Assembly (NCBI RefSeq): GCF_000305935.1
Contig: NC_018870.1
Coordinates: 1,969,001 to 2,033,000 of the forward strand
Length of the DNA: 64,000 bases
Direction: 5' to 3'
Origin: Thermacetogenium phaeum DSM 12270
GTDB taxonomy: Bacteria > Bacillota > DSM-12270 > Thermacetogeniales > Thermacetogeniaceae
Position numbers and translations under genes: made by a program. Positions 17,272 through 25,340 of this stretch are shown piece after piece; the first letter of the stretch is position 1, and every line of letters begins with the position of its first letter. The notes under the pieces were generated by a model, which had not been told where the DNA came from, made no database searches, and saw nothing but the letters and a program-made list of their open reading frames with translations.

Positions 17272-18243
17272 TTAGAACAGTTCCTTTACGGCCTTGATGA
17301 TCTTCTCTTCGTTTGGCAGGTAAGCGCTCTCCAGCACCGGGCTGAAAGGAATCGGAGTATCCGGGGCGGTTACCCGTTTGATTGGGGCATCGAGGAGATC
17401 GAATCCCTCCTCTGCAACTAAAGCGGCAATTTCCCCGCCGAACCCGCTTGTCCTGACCGCTTCGTGAACGATGACCAGTTTCCCCGTCTTGCCAACTGAT
17501 TTCAAAATTGCTTCTTTATCAAGCGGCACAAGGGTGCGAGGATCGAGAACCTCGGCGTTGATGCCGTCTTTCGCAAGCTCCTCGGCAGCAGCTAGGGCCT
17601 TTTGCAGCATCCAGGACCAGGCCACGATGGTCACATCGGAACCCTCCCGCTTGATATCGGCCTTGCCGAGCGGAACGACATATTCCCCTTCCGGGACCTC
17701 TCCTGCCACATTGAGGAGTTGCTTGTGCTCGATATAGATAACAGGGTTGTCGTCCCTGATTGCCGCAATCATCAGCCCCTTCGCATCCGCCGGTTCTCCG
17801 GGCATAACCACCTTCAGGCCGGGGATGTGGGTAAACCACGCCTCCAGGGACTGGGAATGCTGGGCAGCCGCCGACATTCCGGCTCCGCACGGTGTCCTCA
17901 CTACCATGGGGAGTCTTGCCTTGCCGCCGAACATGTACCTCATCTTGGCGGCCTGGTTGAGAAGCTCGTCCATGCAGACCCCCATGAAGTCCACGAACAT
18001 GACTTCGGCAATCGGCCTCAGGCCTGCAGCGGCCGCACCTACAGCGCTGCCGACGATGGCGGTTTCGCTGATCGGTGTATCGATTACCCGTTCCGGTCCG
18101 AATTCCTGGTATAATCCGGCGGTTACACCAAAGCAGCCCCCGAAAATACCTACATCTTCGCCATAAAGATAGACGTTGGGGTCCCTTTTCATTTCAACCC
18201 GCATACCGTCCCTGATAGCCTCGGCATAAGTCATCTGTGCCAT
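17272..18243 (-). CDS. acoB: acetoin dehydrogenase E1 component, beta subunit
   Basis: The 323-residue protein matches the transketolase-like pyrimidine-binding beta subunit of 2-oxoacid dehydrogenases. It has LYGEDVGIFGG near the N-terminus, DTPISETAIVGSAVGAA, RTPCGAG and the C-terminal domain with LVIVHEAVRTSGFGGEIAA. Together with AcoA it binds thiamine diphosphate and cleaves acetoin to acetaldehyde and an acetyl group passed to lipoate on AcoC. It starts 22 bases after acoA. Length fits the family (about 325-340). A pyruvate or branched-chain substrate is the alternative; the neighbouring acoX and acoR favour acetoin. Confidence 0.88.
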   Translation of the reverse strand: MAQMTYAEAIRDGMRVEMKRDPNVYLYGEDVGIFGGCFGVTAGLYQEFGPERVIDTPISETAIVGSAVGAAAAGLRPIAEVMFVDFMGVCMDELLNQAAKMRYMFGGKARLPMVVRTPCGAGMSAAAQHSQSLEAWFTHIPGLKVVMPGEPADAKGLMIAAIRDDNPVIYIEHKQLLNVAGEVPEGEYVVPLGKADIKREGSDVTIVAWSWMLQKALAAAEELAKDGINAEVLDPRTLVPLDKEAILKSVGKTGKLVIVHEAVRTSGFGGEIAALVAEEGFDLLDAPIKRVTAPDTPIPFSPVLESAYLPNEEKIIKAVKELF

Positions 18244-18265
18244 GTTCTTTCACCCTTTCTATTAG

Positions 18266-19228
18266 TTACTCTGCATAGACGTCCGTAAGGACATCGTCGG
18301 GGTTCGGAAGAGGACTGCTTTCGGCAAACTTCACTGCAGCTTCGACCTCTGCCTGGACATCGGCCTTGATTGCATCGAGATCGGCCTGGGTGGCATATTT
18401 AAGCTCAATCAACTTCGTTTCAAATCTGGGAATTGGGTCCTTTTTGAGCCATGCTTCCTGTTCTTCCGGTTTCTTGTAAACCTGCGGATCGCCTTCGAAG
18501 TGACCGCGGTGTCTCCAGGTCTTGCACTCGATCAGGCTGGGGCCGTCCCCTTTGCGGGCCCGGGCAACAGCCTCGGCTGCAGCCTCGTAAACGGCTATGA
18601 CGTCATTTCCGTCCACGGCCACACCTGGGATTCCGTAGGCAGCGGCCCGGTCGGCGATATCAGTAACGTTCATGTGGTTCTTCTGGTAGTTAGAAATACC
18701 GTACATGTTATTTTCTGCCACGAAGATTACTGGCAGTTTCCAGATGGAAGCCATGTTTAAAGACTCATGGAAGGTGCCGCGGTTGGATGCTCCGTCGCCA
18801 AAGAAGCAGACCACCACATTGTTGGTCTTTTTGTACTTGCAGGCAAAGCCTGCGCCGGTGGCAATGGGCTGCCCGGCTCCAACGATACCATTGGCCCCGA
18901 GAATACCCAGATCAACATCTGCTATGTGCATGGAGCCGCCCTTCCCCTTGCAGTAACCTGTGGTCCTGCCGAACAACTCGGCCATCATCAGGTCGATCTT
19001 GCCGCCTTTGGCGATCAGGTGGCCATGGCCGCGGTGGGTGCTGGTGATGTAATCTTCGTCCGTCAGGTTCGCACAGACACCGGTTGCCACCGCTTCCTCG
19101 CCGACATAGAGGTGCACGAAGCCGGGAAGCTTGCCAGCAGCAAACAATTCGGCGGCCTTCATCTCGAAGGTCCTGATCCTCACCATGGTTTTATACATTT
19201 CCAGCAGTTTTTCTTTTGTGAGTTCCAT
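18266..19228 (-). CDS. acoA: acetoin dehydrogenase E1 component, alpha subunit
   Basis: The 320-residue protein carries the thiamine diphosphate motif GDGASNRGTFHESLNMA closing on AENNMYGIS, and the conserved STHRGHGHLIAKG and GRTTGYCKGKGGSMHI of E1 alpha subunits. The length is that of single-alpha E1 proteins of the acetoin/pyruvate class. It lies 20 bases after the butanediol dehydrogenase gene and just before acoB, with a good AGGAGG ribosome site. Product acetaldehyde would need an aldehyde-oxidising enzyme; the operon's own such gene is only a remnant (3317-3715). Confidence 0.88.
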   Translation of the reverse strand: MELTKEKLLEMYKTMVRIRTFEMKAAELFAAGKLPGFVHLYVGEEAVATGVCANLTDEDYITSTHRGHGHLIAKGGKIDLMMAELFGRTTGYCKGKGGSMHIADVDLGILGANGIVGAGQPIATGAGFACKYKKTNNVVVCFFGDGASNRGTFHESLNMASIWKLPVIFVAENNMYGISNYQKNHMNVTDIADRAAAYGIPGVAVDGNDVIAVYEAAAEAVARARKGDGPSLIECKTWRHRGHFEGDPQVYKKPEEQEAWLKKDPIPRFETKLIELKYATQADLDAIKADVQAEVEAAVKFAESSPLPNPDDVLTDVYAE

Positions 19229-19248
19229 CCAGGTTACCTCCTTAAAAT

Positions 19249-20307
19249 TTATTTGGGAGATACGATAATCTTGATATTCTCGTCCTTGTTGTTGATTAAT
19301 TCCTCGAACCCCTTTTCGATAATTTCATCCAGCTTGATCCTGCCGGTGATCATCATGTCTGCATTGAGGCGGCCGTCATCAATCATCTTGATCACAGGGG
19401 CAAACTCCCCGTTGTATGCCAGTGAACCCTTGATCTCTTTTTCAGGGAAAACGATTCCGTTGAAGTTTATGCTGCTCTCGCGCTCGAACACTCCAGCCTG
19501 AACAGAAATACCGCGCGGACGGAGGACTGCAAGCGAAAGCGGAGTGGTCTTATCACTACCGACACACTCGATGCTCACATCGGCACCGATGCCGTCCGTA
19601 AGCTTAAAGACTTCCGCCACAACGTCACACTGAGTGGGATCAAGAACAGCAGTAGCACCGAGTTTCTTGGCATATTCCTTGCGGGCTTTGGCCACCTCAA
19701 TCACAATTACCTGGGCCGCTCCGGCAACCCTGGCGCACTGCAGGGCGGACAGTCCGATAGTACCGGCTCCGATAACTACTACGTTATTACCGGCAATAAC
19801 CGGGGCCCGGCGAACGGCATGCATACCAACGGAGATGGGCTCTACCAGTGCTGCCTGTTCAAAGGTCATGGTGTCGGGAATTTTGTAAATGGTATATGCG
19901 GGAACATTGACATAACGTGCAAAAGCACCGTCGGTGTGCAGACCGGTGAATGCCAGCTTCTCACAGCACGGATAATCATATCTCTTGCAAGAGTAGCACT
20001 CCCAGCATACCTGGCAGGCATCGGGAGCTACCCTGTCCCCAACCTTGACATTCTTAACCCCTTCGCCGACTTCCACAACTGTACCGGAGAACTCATGGCC
20101 CAAGATTACGGGAGCAGTACCACCTGTTAAGGGATGAGGCTTGTCAACGGGAATAAAGATGGGACCAGCAATGTATTCGTGTAGATCTGATCCACAAATG
20201 CCACACCATTCCACCTCAACCTTGACCCAACCGGGCTTTGGTGCCGGCGGTTCCGGAACATCCACCACTCTGACATCTTTTTTTCCGTACCATACAGCAG
20301 CTTTCAT
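19249..20307 (-). CDS. bdhA: zinc-dependent 2,3-butanediol/acetoin dehydrogenase
   Basis: The 352-residue protein is a medium-chain zinc dehydrogenase: catalytic zinc site CGICGSDLHEY and GHEFSG, a structural-zinc cysteine group (CQVCWECYSCKRYDYPCC), and a Rossmann NAD site VIGAGTIGLSALQ. It closely follows the (R,R)-2,3-butanediol dehydrogenase pattern; threonine or sorbitol dehydrogenase are alternatives. Oxidation of 2,3-butanediol to acetoin would feed AcoAB directly, and the gene is the first of the aco block. An IS256 element starts 56 bases upstream, separating it from the sigma-54 promoter. Confidence 0.8.
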   Translation of the reverse strand: MKAAVWYGKKDVRVVDVPEPPAPKPGWVKVEVEWCGICGSDLHEYIAGPIFIPVDKPHPLTGGTAPVILGHEFSGTVVEVGEGVKNVKVGDRVAPDACQVCWECYSCKRYDYPCCEKLAFTGLHTDGAFARYVNVPAYTIYKIPDTMTFEQAALVEPISVGMHAVRRAPVIAGNNVVVIGAGTIGLSALQCARVAGAAQVIVIEVAKARKEYAKKLGATAVLDPTQCDVVAEVFKLTDGIGADVSIECVGSDKTTPLSLAVLRPRGISVQAGVFERESSINFNGIVFPEKEIKGSLAYNGEFAPVIKMIDDGRLNADMMITGRIKLDEIIEKGFEELINNKDENIKIIVSPK

Positions 20308-20363
20308 GAAAAATAACCCCCTTTTTAAATCTTTTTAAAATCTGTGTGAATTGTTTAACATGA

Positions 20364-21778
20364 GTTACGTTACGGTCAAGTCCAAATTTGTGTGTAAATT
20401 CCCTCTGGCAGATAAGATCACCCCGTTTTAAGCTACATTTACCTGGGTATCGGCATTATTCACCTCCTTCTGCTGTTTTTCTGTGTTAGCCTTCCACTCC
20501 CAATACTCTGCCATATCAAAGTAGCGCTTTCCTGTGGTCCACACCTCGTCGATCTCTACAAGCACTGCTCCGATCAGTCTCACAGCCGACTCCTCGTTAG
20601 GGAAGATTCGGATCACCCGCTCCCGCCGGCGGATCTCCTGGTTGAGCCGCTCGACTCCATTGGTGGTGCGCAGCCGCTTCCGGTAGCGCCCTGGTAGTGC
20701 CATCACCGCCATTGCGTCCTCGAAACCAGCTTCAAGTCGCTCTACCGCCTTTGGCGCCCGGGCGCCAAAGGCCTCTATCGTTTCGTTCAGCAACCGCCTG
20801 GCCGTCTCCATATCCGGCGCGTCGAAGATCAACCGCAGTCGCCCGTGCAGGTCGCCCTGGAGGCTCTTAGGACAGGCGTCCAGGATGTTCCGGATAAAGT
20901 GGGTCTGGCACCGCTGCCATGTCGCTCCTTGGAAGTGGGTTTCTATCGCATTGATCAAGCCCTTGTGATCATCCGAAACAACCAAGTCCACTCCCTTGAG
21001 ACCGCGCTCCTTGAGCCGGCCGAAGAACTCCGACCAAGCAGCCTCTGATTCGCTATCCCCGAGCATAAGCCCTAAAATCTCCCGGTATCCCTCCCGGTTG
21101 ATCCCTGTAGCGAGAAGTACGCTTGAAAGCCGTACCCGGCCGCCTTTACGCACCCGGATGACAATGGCATCTACCAGGAGAAATGGGTATTCCTGGCTGC
21201 TCAAATCTCGCTCGTTCCACTCCTTTACGATGTCGTCCAGTCTTTTGCACAGGCTGGATACGGTGGATTTGGAGAACTCCGTGCCGCATAGTTCATCAAC
21301 AACCGCCCTTACCTTCCTGGTGGATACGCCGTTCACGACCATCTCGACCATGGCCAGCAAGAGCGCCTGCTCGCTCCGCTGGTACCGCTCGAAAAGCTCC
21401 GTGGAGAAGTGCCCGCTCCGGAGACGGGGAACCATAAGCGTAAGTTCTCCTACGCGAGACTTGAGCAGCTTATCCCGATACCCGTTGCGGTACCCCTGCC
21501 GCTCTTCGGTACGTTCGTATGGCTTGGCCCTGAGTTGTTCGGTAGCCTGAGCATCGAGTATCTGATTCACGATGTTCTCCACCAACCGAGCCAATCCATC
21601 ATCCCGAATAAATAATCCTTGCAAGAGATCACAGTCTACGGTAACCTGGTAGTGAGCCATCTTTTCTCCCTCCTGATGATTAAGATTAAGCCACTTCTTA
21701 TCTACCAGAGGGAGGGGTGGCTCTCCTGCTTCAAGCCATCAATTTTACACCATCATAATGGACACTACTTTACGTTAC
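20364..21778 (-). mobile_element. IS256-family insertion sequence
   Basis: The element is about 1415 bp. Its ends are imperfect inverted repeats: GTTACGTTACGGTCAAGTCC at 20364 and, in reverse complement, GTAACGTAAAGTAGTGTCC from 21778, with further matches inward (TGTAAATT against TGTAAAATT). No clear target duplication was visible. It sits inside the aco operon between the Lin0512 gene and bdhA, with its transposase in the same direction as the operon. Confidence 0.85.
20428..21660 (-). CDS. IS256-family transposase
   Basis: The 410-residue protein is a full-length Mutator/IS256 transposase. Recognisable parts are RQGYRNGYRDKLLKSRVGELTL near the N-terminus, LLVDAIVIRVR with the first catalytic Asp, VVSDDHKGL with the second, the RCQTHFIRNIL block and TTNGVERLNQEIRRRERVIRIFP carrying the catalytic Glu. 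It appears intact, so the element may still move. It lies within inverted repeats at 20364 and 21778. Confidence 0.93.
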   Translation of the reverse strand: MAHYQVTVDCDLLQGLFIRDDGLARLVENIVNQILDAQATEQLRAKPYERTEERQGYRNGYRDKLLKSRVGELTLMVPRLRSGHFSTELFERYQRSEQALLLAMVEMVVNGVSTRKVRAVVDELCGTEFSKSTVSSLCKRLDDIVKEWNERDLSSQEYPFLLVDAIVIRVRKGGRVRLSSVLLATGINREGYREILGLMLGDSESEAAWSEFFGRLKERGLKGVDLVVSDDHKGLINAIETHFQGATWQRCQTHFIRNILDACPKSLQGDLHGRLRLIFDAPDMETARRLLNETIEAFGARAPKAVERLEAGFEDAMAVMALPGRYRKRLRTTNGVERLNQEIRRRERVIRIFPNEESAVRLIGAVLVEIDEVWTTGKRYFDMAEYWEWKANTEKQQKEVNNADTQVNVA

Positions 21779-21863
21779 CCCCCCCTTTCATTTGATATCG
21801 CACTCCCACAAATCAGTAACTCATACCGTAATATCATCAGGCAAAGCCGCCATGATGCCGGAA

Positions 21864-22229
21864 TCAGTCCTTAACGTCAACATAAACGGTGAGTGCTGCC
21901 ACCGCCACAACGATGGTGTCACCTTCTCCCAGTTCGAGAAGCTCCAGCCCCCGTACTGCCAGACCACCCGGCACCACCTCCAGACAGGTGGAACCGAAGG
22001 GCACCGCCTTCAACACTTCCTCCCTGTTGATCCTTTCCGGGTTAGGGCAGGCCACCTTGACCTCAATATACATCTCATTGGGATCTGTTATTCCAATGAT
22101 GTCAAACAGCCCGCACAGGCAGCTTCGTGATACGGCATCTCTGATCGCCCTCTGGGCGGCTTTTGAAACGTCACCGCCGTGCAGGTCGGCTCCTGTCCCG
22201 ATTTCAACAATAAAACGCTTGCGGGCCAC
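21864..22229 (-). CDS. Lin0512 family protein of unknown function
   Basis: The 121-residue product from a GTG start matches the Lin0512 family: KRFIVEIGTGADLHGGDV at the N-terminus, AAQRAIRDAVSRSCLCGL in the middle and repeated acidic turns later. The longer frame upstream (to 22331) includes promoter sequence and is not native. GAGG lies six bases before the GTG. It is the first gene after the sigma-54 promoter. The biochemical role is unknown to me; the position suggests it belongs to butanediol/acetoin use. The IS256 element begins 86 bases after its stop codon. Confidence 0.7.
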   Translation of the reverse strand: MARKRFIVEIGTGADLHGGDVSKAAQRAIRDAVSRSCLCGLFDIIGITDPNEMYIEVKVACPNPERINREEVLKAVPFGSTCLEVVPGGLAVRGLELLELGEGDTIVVAVAALTVYVDVKD

Positions 22230-22297
22230 GGAATCCCTCACTTCCTTCCGTCCTGTGTTCCTTGAAACAATCAACGAATATTCTGTTATCCTAATAA

Positions 22298-22313
22298 AGC
22301 AAGTACCATGCCA
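22298..22313 (-). promoter_or_regulatory. sigma-54 promoter of the aco/lipoate operon
   Basis: On the minus strand TGGCAT-GGTAC-TTGCT fits the sigma-54 consensus TGGCAC-N5-TTGCW at all but one position, with correct -24/-12 spacing. It lies 69 bases before the GTG of the Lin0512 gene. A GAFTGA-containing activator, AcoR, is encoded at 744-2762. This is the only strong sigma-54 site I found in the window. Confidence 0.75.
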
Positions 22314-22339
22314 CAAAGCCAAATCGAACAATGAAAAAA

Positions 22340-22376
22340 GCCGTCAAGCCTAGCGGCTAGCGACTTTTAACGGTAG
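22340..22376 (-). terminator. imperfect hairpin with T-run upstream of the sigma-54 promoter
   Basis: On the minus strand GCTAGCC-GCT-AGGCTTGACGGC can fold imperfectly and is followed by TTTTTT. It lies just upstream of the sigma-54 promoter and may insulate it from read-through. The stem is poor. Confidence 0.35.
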
Positions 22377-22413
22377 AGTAGCCCAACCAAAAATGGGACA
22401 GAAATATAACATT

Positions 22414-22466
22414 TGTGTCACATCAGTGATCGAATCCGATATCTCTATGACACACAAGGCTGACAC
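22414..22466. promoter_or_regulatory. candidate upstream activator sites for AcoR
   Basis: TGTGTCA (22414-22420) and TGACACA (22448-22454) form an inverted pair, and a further TGACAC lies at 22461-22466. They sit 100-150 bases upstream of the sigma-54 -24 element, the usual place for enhancer sites. TGACAC also occurs just upstream of acoR. Binding is inferred. Confidence 0.4.
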
Positions 22467-22479
22467 CGCTGGGTAAAAA

Positions 22480-23190
22480 AGATCTGGAAGTACAATCACA
22501 GATTCAAGTAGAAATAAAAAACGAGATTATCCCATAATCATTGGTTTTATACGGCAGGAACAATAAAGTATGCTAGAAAAAAACCGTAAGAAGGGTGCCT
22601 AAGAATTTGGGGGAAGCCACGTTGACAATTCTATTCCACCTATGAGAAGGGGAACTGTTTCCCTCGCAAGAGCACTTCTGTGCTACTGCCTTCCCTTCAC
22701 CGAATTACCCGGTTTCCTCAGTACTATGTCGTAATCCTACTCCCTGGCCGCCTTTTGGCTTTCTTGCTTTGTATCGCTTGTCGGCCATACTTCCTGTGAC
22801 CTGAAGAGGGGGCAGGACCTCCTGGGTTACCATGAGATAACAACGTACAGCGTGCCGAGGTCAACGACCCTGGGGGGTGACGGTAGTCTTGCCTTTAGTG
22901 ATTAGCGTCATGTTGCATCCCAACAGCCGCAAGGCTTCCAGCTCCAGCTCCTGGTAAAGAGTGTAAAGAATCCTTCTCCCCTAAAATAACTTTTTTGAGG
23001 AACGTTTCGAAAGCTCTTTATTTGCCATGGTGCCTGCTCATTCGTGTTCGGTTAAGCCCGAAATATACCATAACCACCAAAGATAGTGTATTATCCCTGG
23101 TAAAATAACTGAATTATTGTTTAAAAAAAGAGGAAAGGGTCCCTCCCTGTGTGGAATTCTCCTCCAAACTAATAATTTAGAGGAGGTTCA
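22480..23190. other. gene-free stretch with no assigned feature
   Basis: About 700 bases hold no convincing gene. The part 22640-22940 is G+C-richer and looks like decayed mobile-element sequence (on the minus strand a short frame MADKRYKARKPKGGQG is visible), but I cannot assign it. A and T-rich sequence follows up to the IS4-like remnant. Confidence 0.4.
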
Positions 23191-23193
23191 GCA

Positions 23194-23432
23194 TTGATTC
23201 CACTTCCCGGTAAGAGCGAACCGTATGAGATTGAAAAAGTAATGAACAAAATGTTCCCTCCGGAGTGGCTGAGGGCTACGGCAGCCAAAGTCGGCTGCGT
23301 GAAGCGCAACCGGAAGATCGACCCGGTGATCCTGTTCTGGTCCTGGTGCCCGGCTTTGGAGTTGGAGCGCAGCGCACCCTCGACTCGCTGAGGCGGGCTT
23401 ACGAGACGGCATCAGCCGAAAAACCCTCGTTC
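23194..23432 (+). pseudogene. IS4-like transposase, 5' fragment
   Basis: The frame starts MIPLPGKSEPYEIEKVMNKM, with a GAGGAGG ribosome site, and goes on with EWLRATAAKVGCVKR and KIDPVILFW. A frameshift at about 23340 moves it to the frame reading VPGFGVGAQRTLDSLRRAYE. The sequence ends at SF (23430-23432), where the IS110 element begins. The rest of the gene resumes at 25341. No family-level search was possible; IS4-like is my reading of the pattern. Confidence 0.65.
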
Positions 23433-23499
23433 CGTCCTCCTCGTAAGATAGTTTTTGTAACACCAATTGATCCAGCCCTTAAAAGAAGCCCGGCTTGGA

Positions 23500-23815
23500 T
23501 CAAAAATGCTCCTTGACAACTGGAAATTGGGTATTCACTTTTGGCGGTGTTCCAGGCAAAATGTAGTCGTGAGATTATGTTCTGGGTAGGTGTTGTCCTC
23601 CTTGAGGTCCGACCTCTTAGAAAGCCTGACCCCCAGCCCATAACCTGTACCCCTGACACGTAAGTTGCGCAACTTGTCAAGATCCTGTCCAATGGTAGCA
23701 GGTTGGATAGAACAAGGTCCTGACAGGAAAGCGTTGTTTCCGGCGAGGCTGTTGACCGGTTATGGTGCCTGGGACCCCGCATAATCTTGCACAATTCCTC
23801 CCTGGGAGGGGGTGA
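23500..23815 (+). ncRNA. candidate bridge-RNA region of the IS110 element
   Basis: IS110-group recombinases use a structured RNA encoded in the non-coding end upstream of the transposase to pair with donor and target DNA. This stretch upstream of the gene is long and contains pairing segments such as GATCCTGTCC with a later GGTCCTGACAGG-like arm and inverted elements around GTTGCGCAAC. No structure was computed, so the boundaries are guesses. Confidence 0.35.
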
Positions 23816-23820
23816 AACTG

Positions 23821-25065
23821 ATGAAACTGTTTGTCGGTATCGATGTCAGCATGAAAGATTTCAAGGCCCGGATGTTCGACGCAGAGGGCGAGGAGATCGC
23901 CAAGCGTATGCGTTACAAGAACGACGATCCGGGAGCCGAGTCCTTTGTTAAGTACCTGGTGGAGATCTGCGGCGCCAACGAAGTTGATTCCCTGCGGATC
24001 GGCATGGAGTCCACCTCTGTCTATGGCTGGCACCTGCAGATGCGCCTGGCCGGTGAGCCTTTGCTGGCTTCCTTCCACCCCCAGGTGTACGTCTTCAATC
24101 CCAAGGTGATCGCCAACTTCAGAAAACAGTACGTCGATATTCCAAAGGATGACTGGTTCGACTGCCTGGTGATCGCCGACCGGCTAAGGTTCGGGCGGCT
24201 GCCCGAGAGCTGCCAGGTGGACTTCCGCTACCTGCCCCTCCAGCGGCTGACCAGGTTCCGTTACCACCTGATCCAGACCATCACCCGGGAGAAGAACTAC
24301 TTCCTGACCAACCTGTTCCTGAAGTTCAATACCATCTGCCAGGACAAGGTGCTGAGCGACATCTTCGGGGCCACCTCGGAGGCGATCCTGACCGAGTTCC
24401 TTTCTCCGGAAGAGATTGCGGCACGACCGCTTGATGAGTTGATTGACTTCCTGATGGAGAAGGGGAAGAGTCATTTCTCCAACCCCGAAGCTACGGCCAA
24501 GGCCTTAAAGCATGCCGCAGCCTGCGCTTACAGGCTGCACGGAAGCCTCCTGGAGCCGGTGAACCTGATCCTGGCCACCAGTTTGCAGACCATCCGCACC
24601 CTGGAACAGCAGGTCAAGAGTATTGACAAGGCGATTGAGAAAGAACTGTCACACTTTCCGAACACTCTGCAGTCGATGCCGGGCATGGGGCCTGTCTGTA
24701 CCGCCGGAATAATCGCCGAGATCGGCGACATCCACCGGTTCGACAACGAGAAGGCAGTCGCCAAGTTTGCCGGCCTCACCTGGCGGAAACACCAGTCAGG
24801 CGAGTTTGAAGCCGATGACACACCGCTTACGAAAACCGGCAACGTGTACCTGCGCTATTACTTTGTAATGGCCGCCGACAGCGTGCGTAAATGGGACCCC
24901 AGGTTTGCCGAGTTCTATGCCCGTAAGTTTAAAGAGAGTTCCACTCACCACCATCGCCGTGCTTTGGTTCTTACCGCACGTAAACTCGTGCGGGTGGTTG
25001 ATGCTCTGCTACGCAGCAACCAACTATACGTGCCCCAGGGGCAGAGAAAGGTGGTTAAGGTTTAG
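23821..25065 (+). CDS. IS110-family transposase (DEDD recombinase)
   Basis: The 414-residue protein begins MKLFVGIDVSMKDF, the first catalytic Asp of the RuvC-like DEDD domain, with the later acid in IGMESTSVYGW. The C-terminal Tnp20 domain is marked by LQSMPGMGPVCTAGIIAEIG and ends in RRALVLTARKL. The ATG at 23821 was chosen over the GTG at 23812 for its distance from GGGAGGG. The gene looks intact. Its last 130 bases recur at positions 2-130. Confidence 0.9.
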   Translation: MKLFVGIDVSMKDFKARMFDAEGEEIAKRMRYKNDDPGAESFVKYLVEICGANEVDSLRIGMESTSVYGWHLQMRLAGEPLLASFHPQVYVFNPKVIANFRKQYVDIPKDDWFDCLVIADRLRFGRLPESCQVDFRYLPLQRLTRFRYHLIQTITREKNYFLTNLFLKFNTICQDKVLSDIFGATSEAILTEFLSPEEIAARPLDELIDFLMEKGKSHFSNPEATAKALKHAAACAYRLHGSLLEPVNLILATSLQTIRTLEQQVKSIDKAIEKELSHFPNTLQSMPGMGPVCTAGIIAEIGDIHRFDNEKAVAKFAGLTWRKHQSGEFEADDTPLTKTGNVYLRYYFVMAADSVRKWDPRFAEFYARKFKESSTHHHRRALVLTARKLVRVVDALLRSNQLYVPQGQRKVVKV

Positions 25066-25336
25066 TCTGTCGGGTGGCTCTTCTGCTAATAGCAACGCTT
25101 CATAATACCGTATCGACCGTCCAGTAGGGTTTATCCCGAAAGACCACAACGGATAAGACGCTACAGTGCGTGGAGCATCATTCATATCACCCACCTGACC
25201 ATTGTCTCTCAACCGATGAACCATTTATGTTGCTTTTTTCCATTTACCTCTGGAAACAAGCTTAGTTTGGTATGCGCTTTTTTAGAAAATTTTCTTAGAA
25301 ATTTTGGTCCTTGGATCTTGACATATTACCGTAAGG
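25048..25336 (+). repeat. IS110 3' segment, direct orientation
   Basis: This stretch includes the last five transposase codons and the 3' non-coding end. Its reverse complement occurs at 131-418 downstream of the same transposase sequence. Conserved blocks in both copies include GGGATAAACCCTACTGGACGG (seen on one strand) and the stretch around GGAAACAAGCTTAG. Confidence 0.8.
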
Positions 25337-25340
25337 CTTT

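Larger units (their letters stand above)
23433..25340 (+). mobile_element. IS110-family element (copy 2), nested in an IS4-like gene
   Basis: The ends are defined by rejoining the interrupted host frame: ...KPSF before 23433 and YERFNRR from 25341 give a continuous transposase segment. The element is about 1908 bp, with 388 bp before the transposase, a 414-codon gene, and 275 bp after it. There are no obvious terminal inverted repeats, as expected for IS110. The exact ends may shift by one to three bases because of T residues at the junction. Confidence 0.75.

Noticed and set aside
21733-21800. second sigma-54 site near the IS256 right end (GGC/GGC at 10-base spacing)
   Set aside because: The -12 part lacks TTGC; the site at 22298 is far better.
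22230-22331. N-terminal extension of the Lin0512 gene
   Set aside because: The extension runs through the sigma-54 promoter; the family begins at the GTG at 22229.
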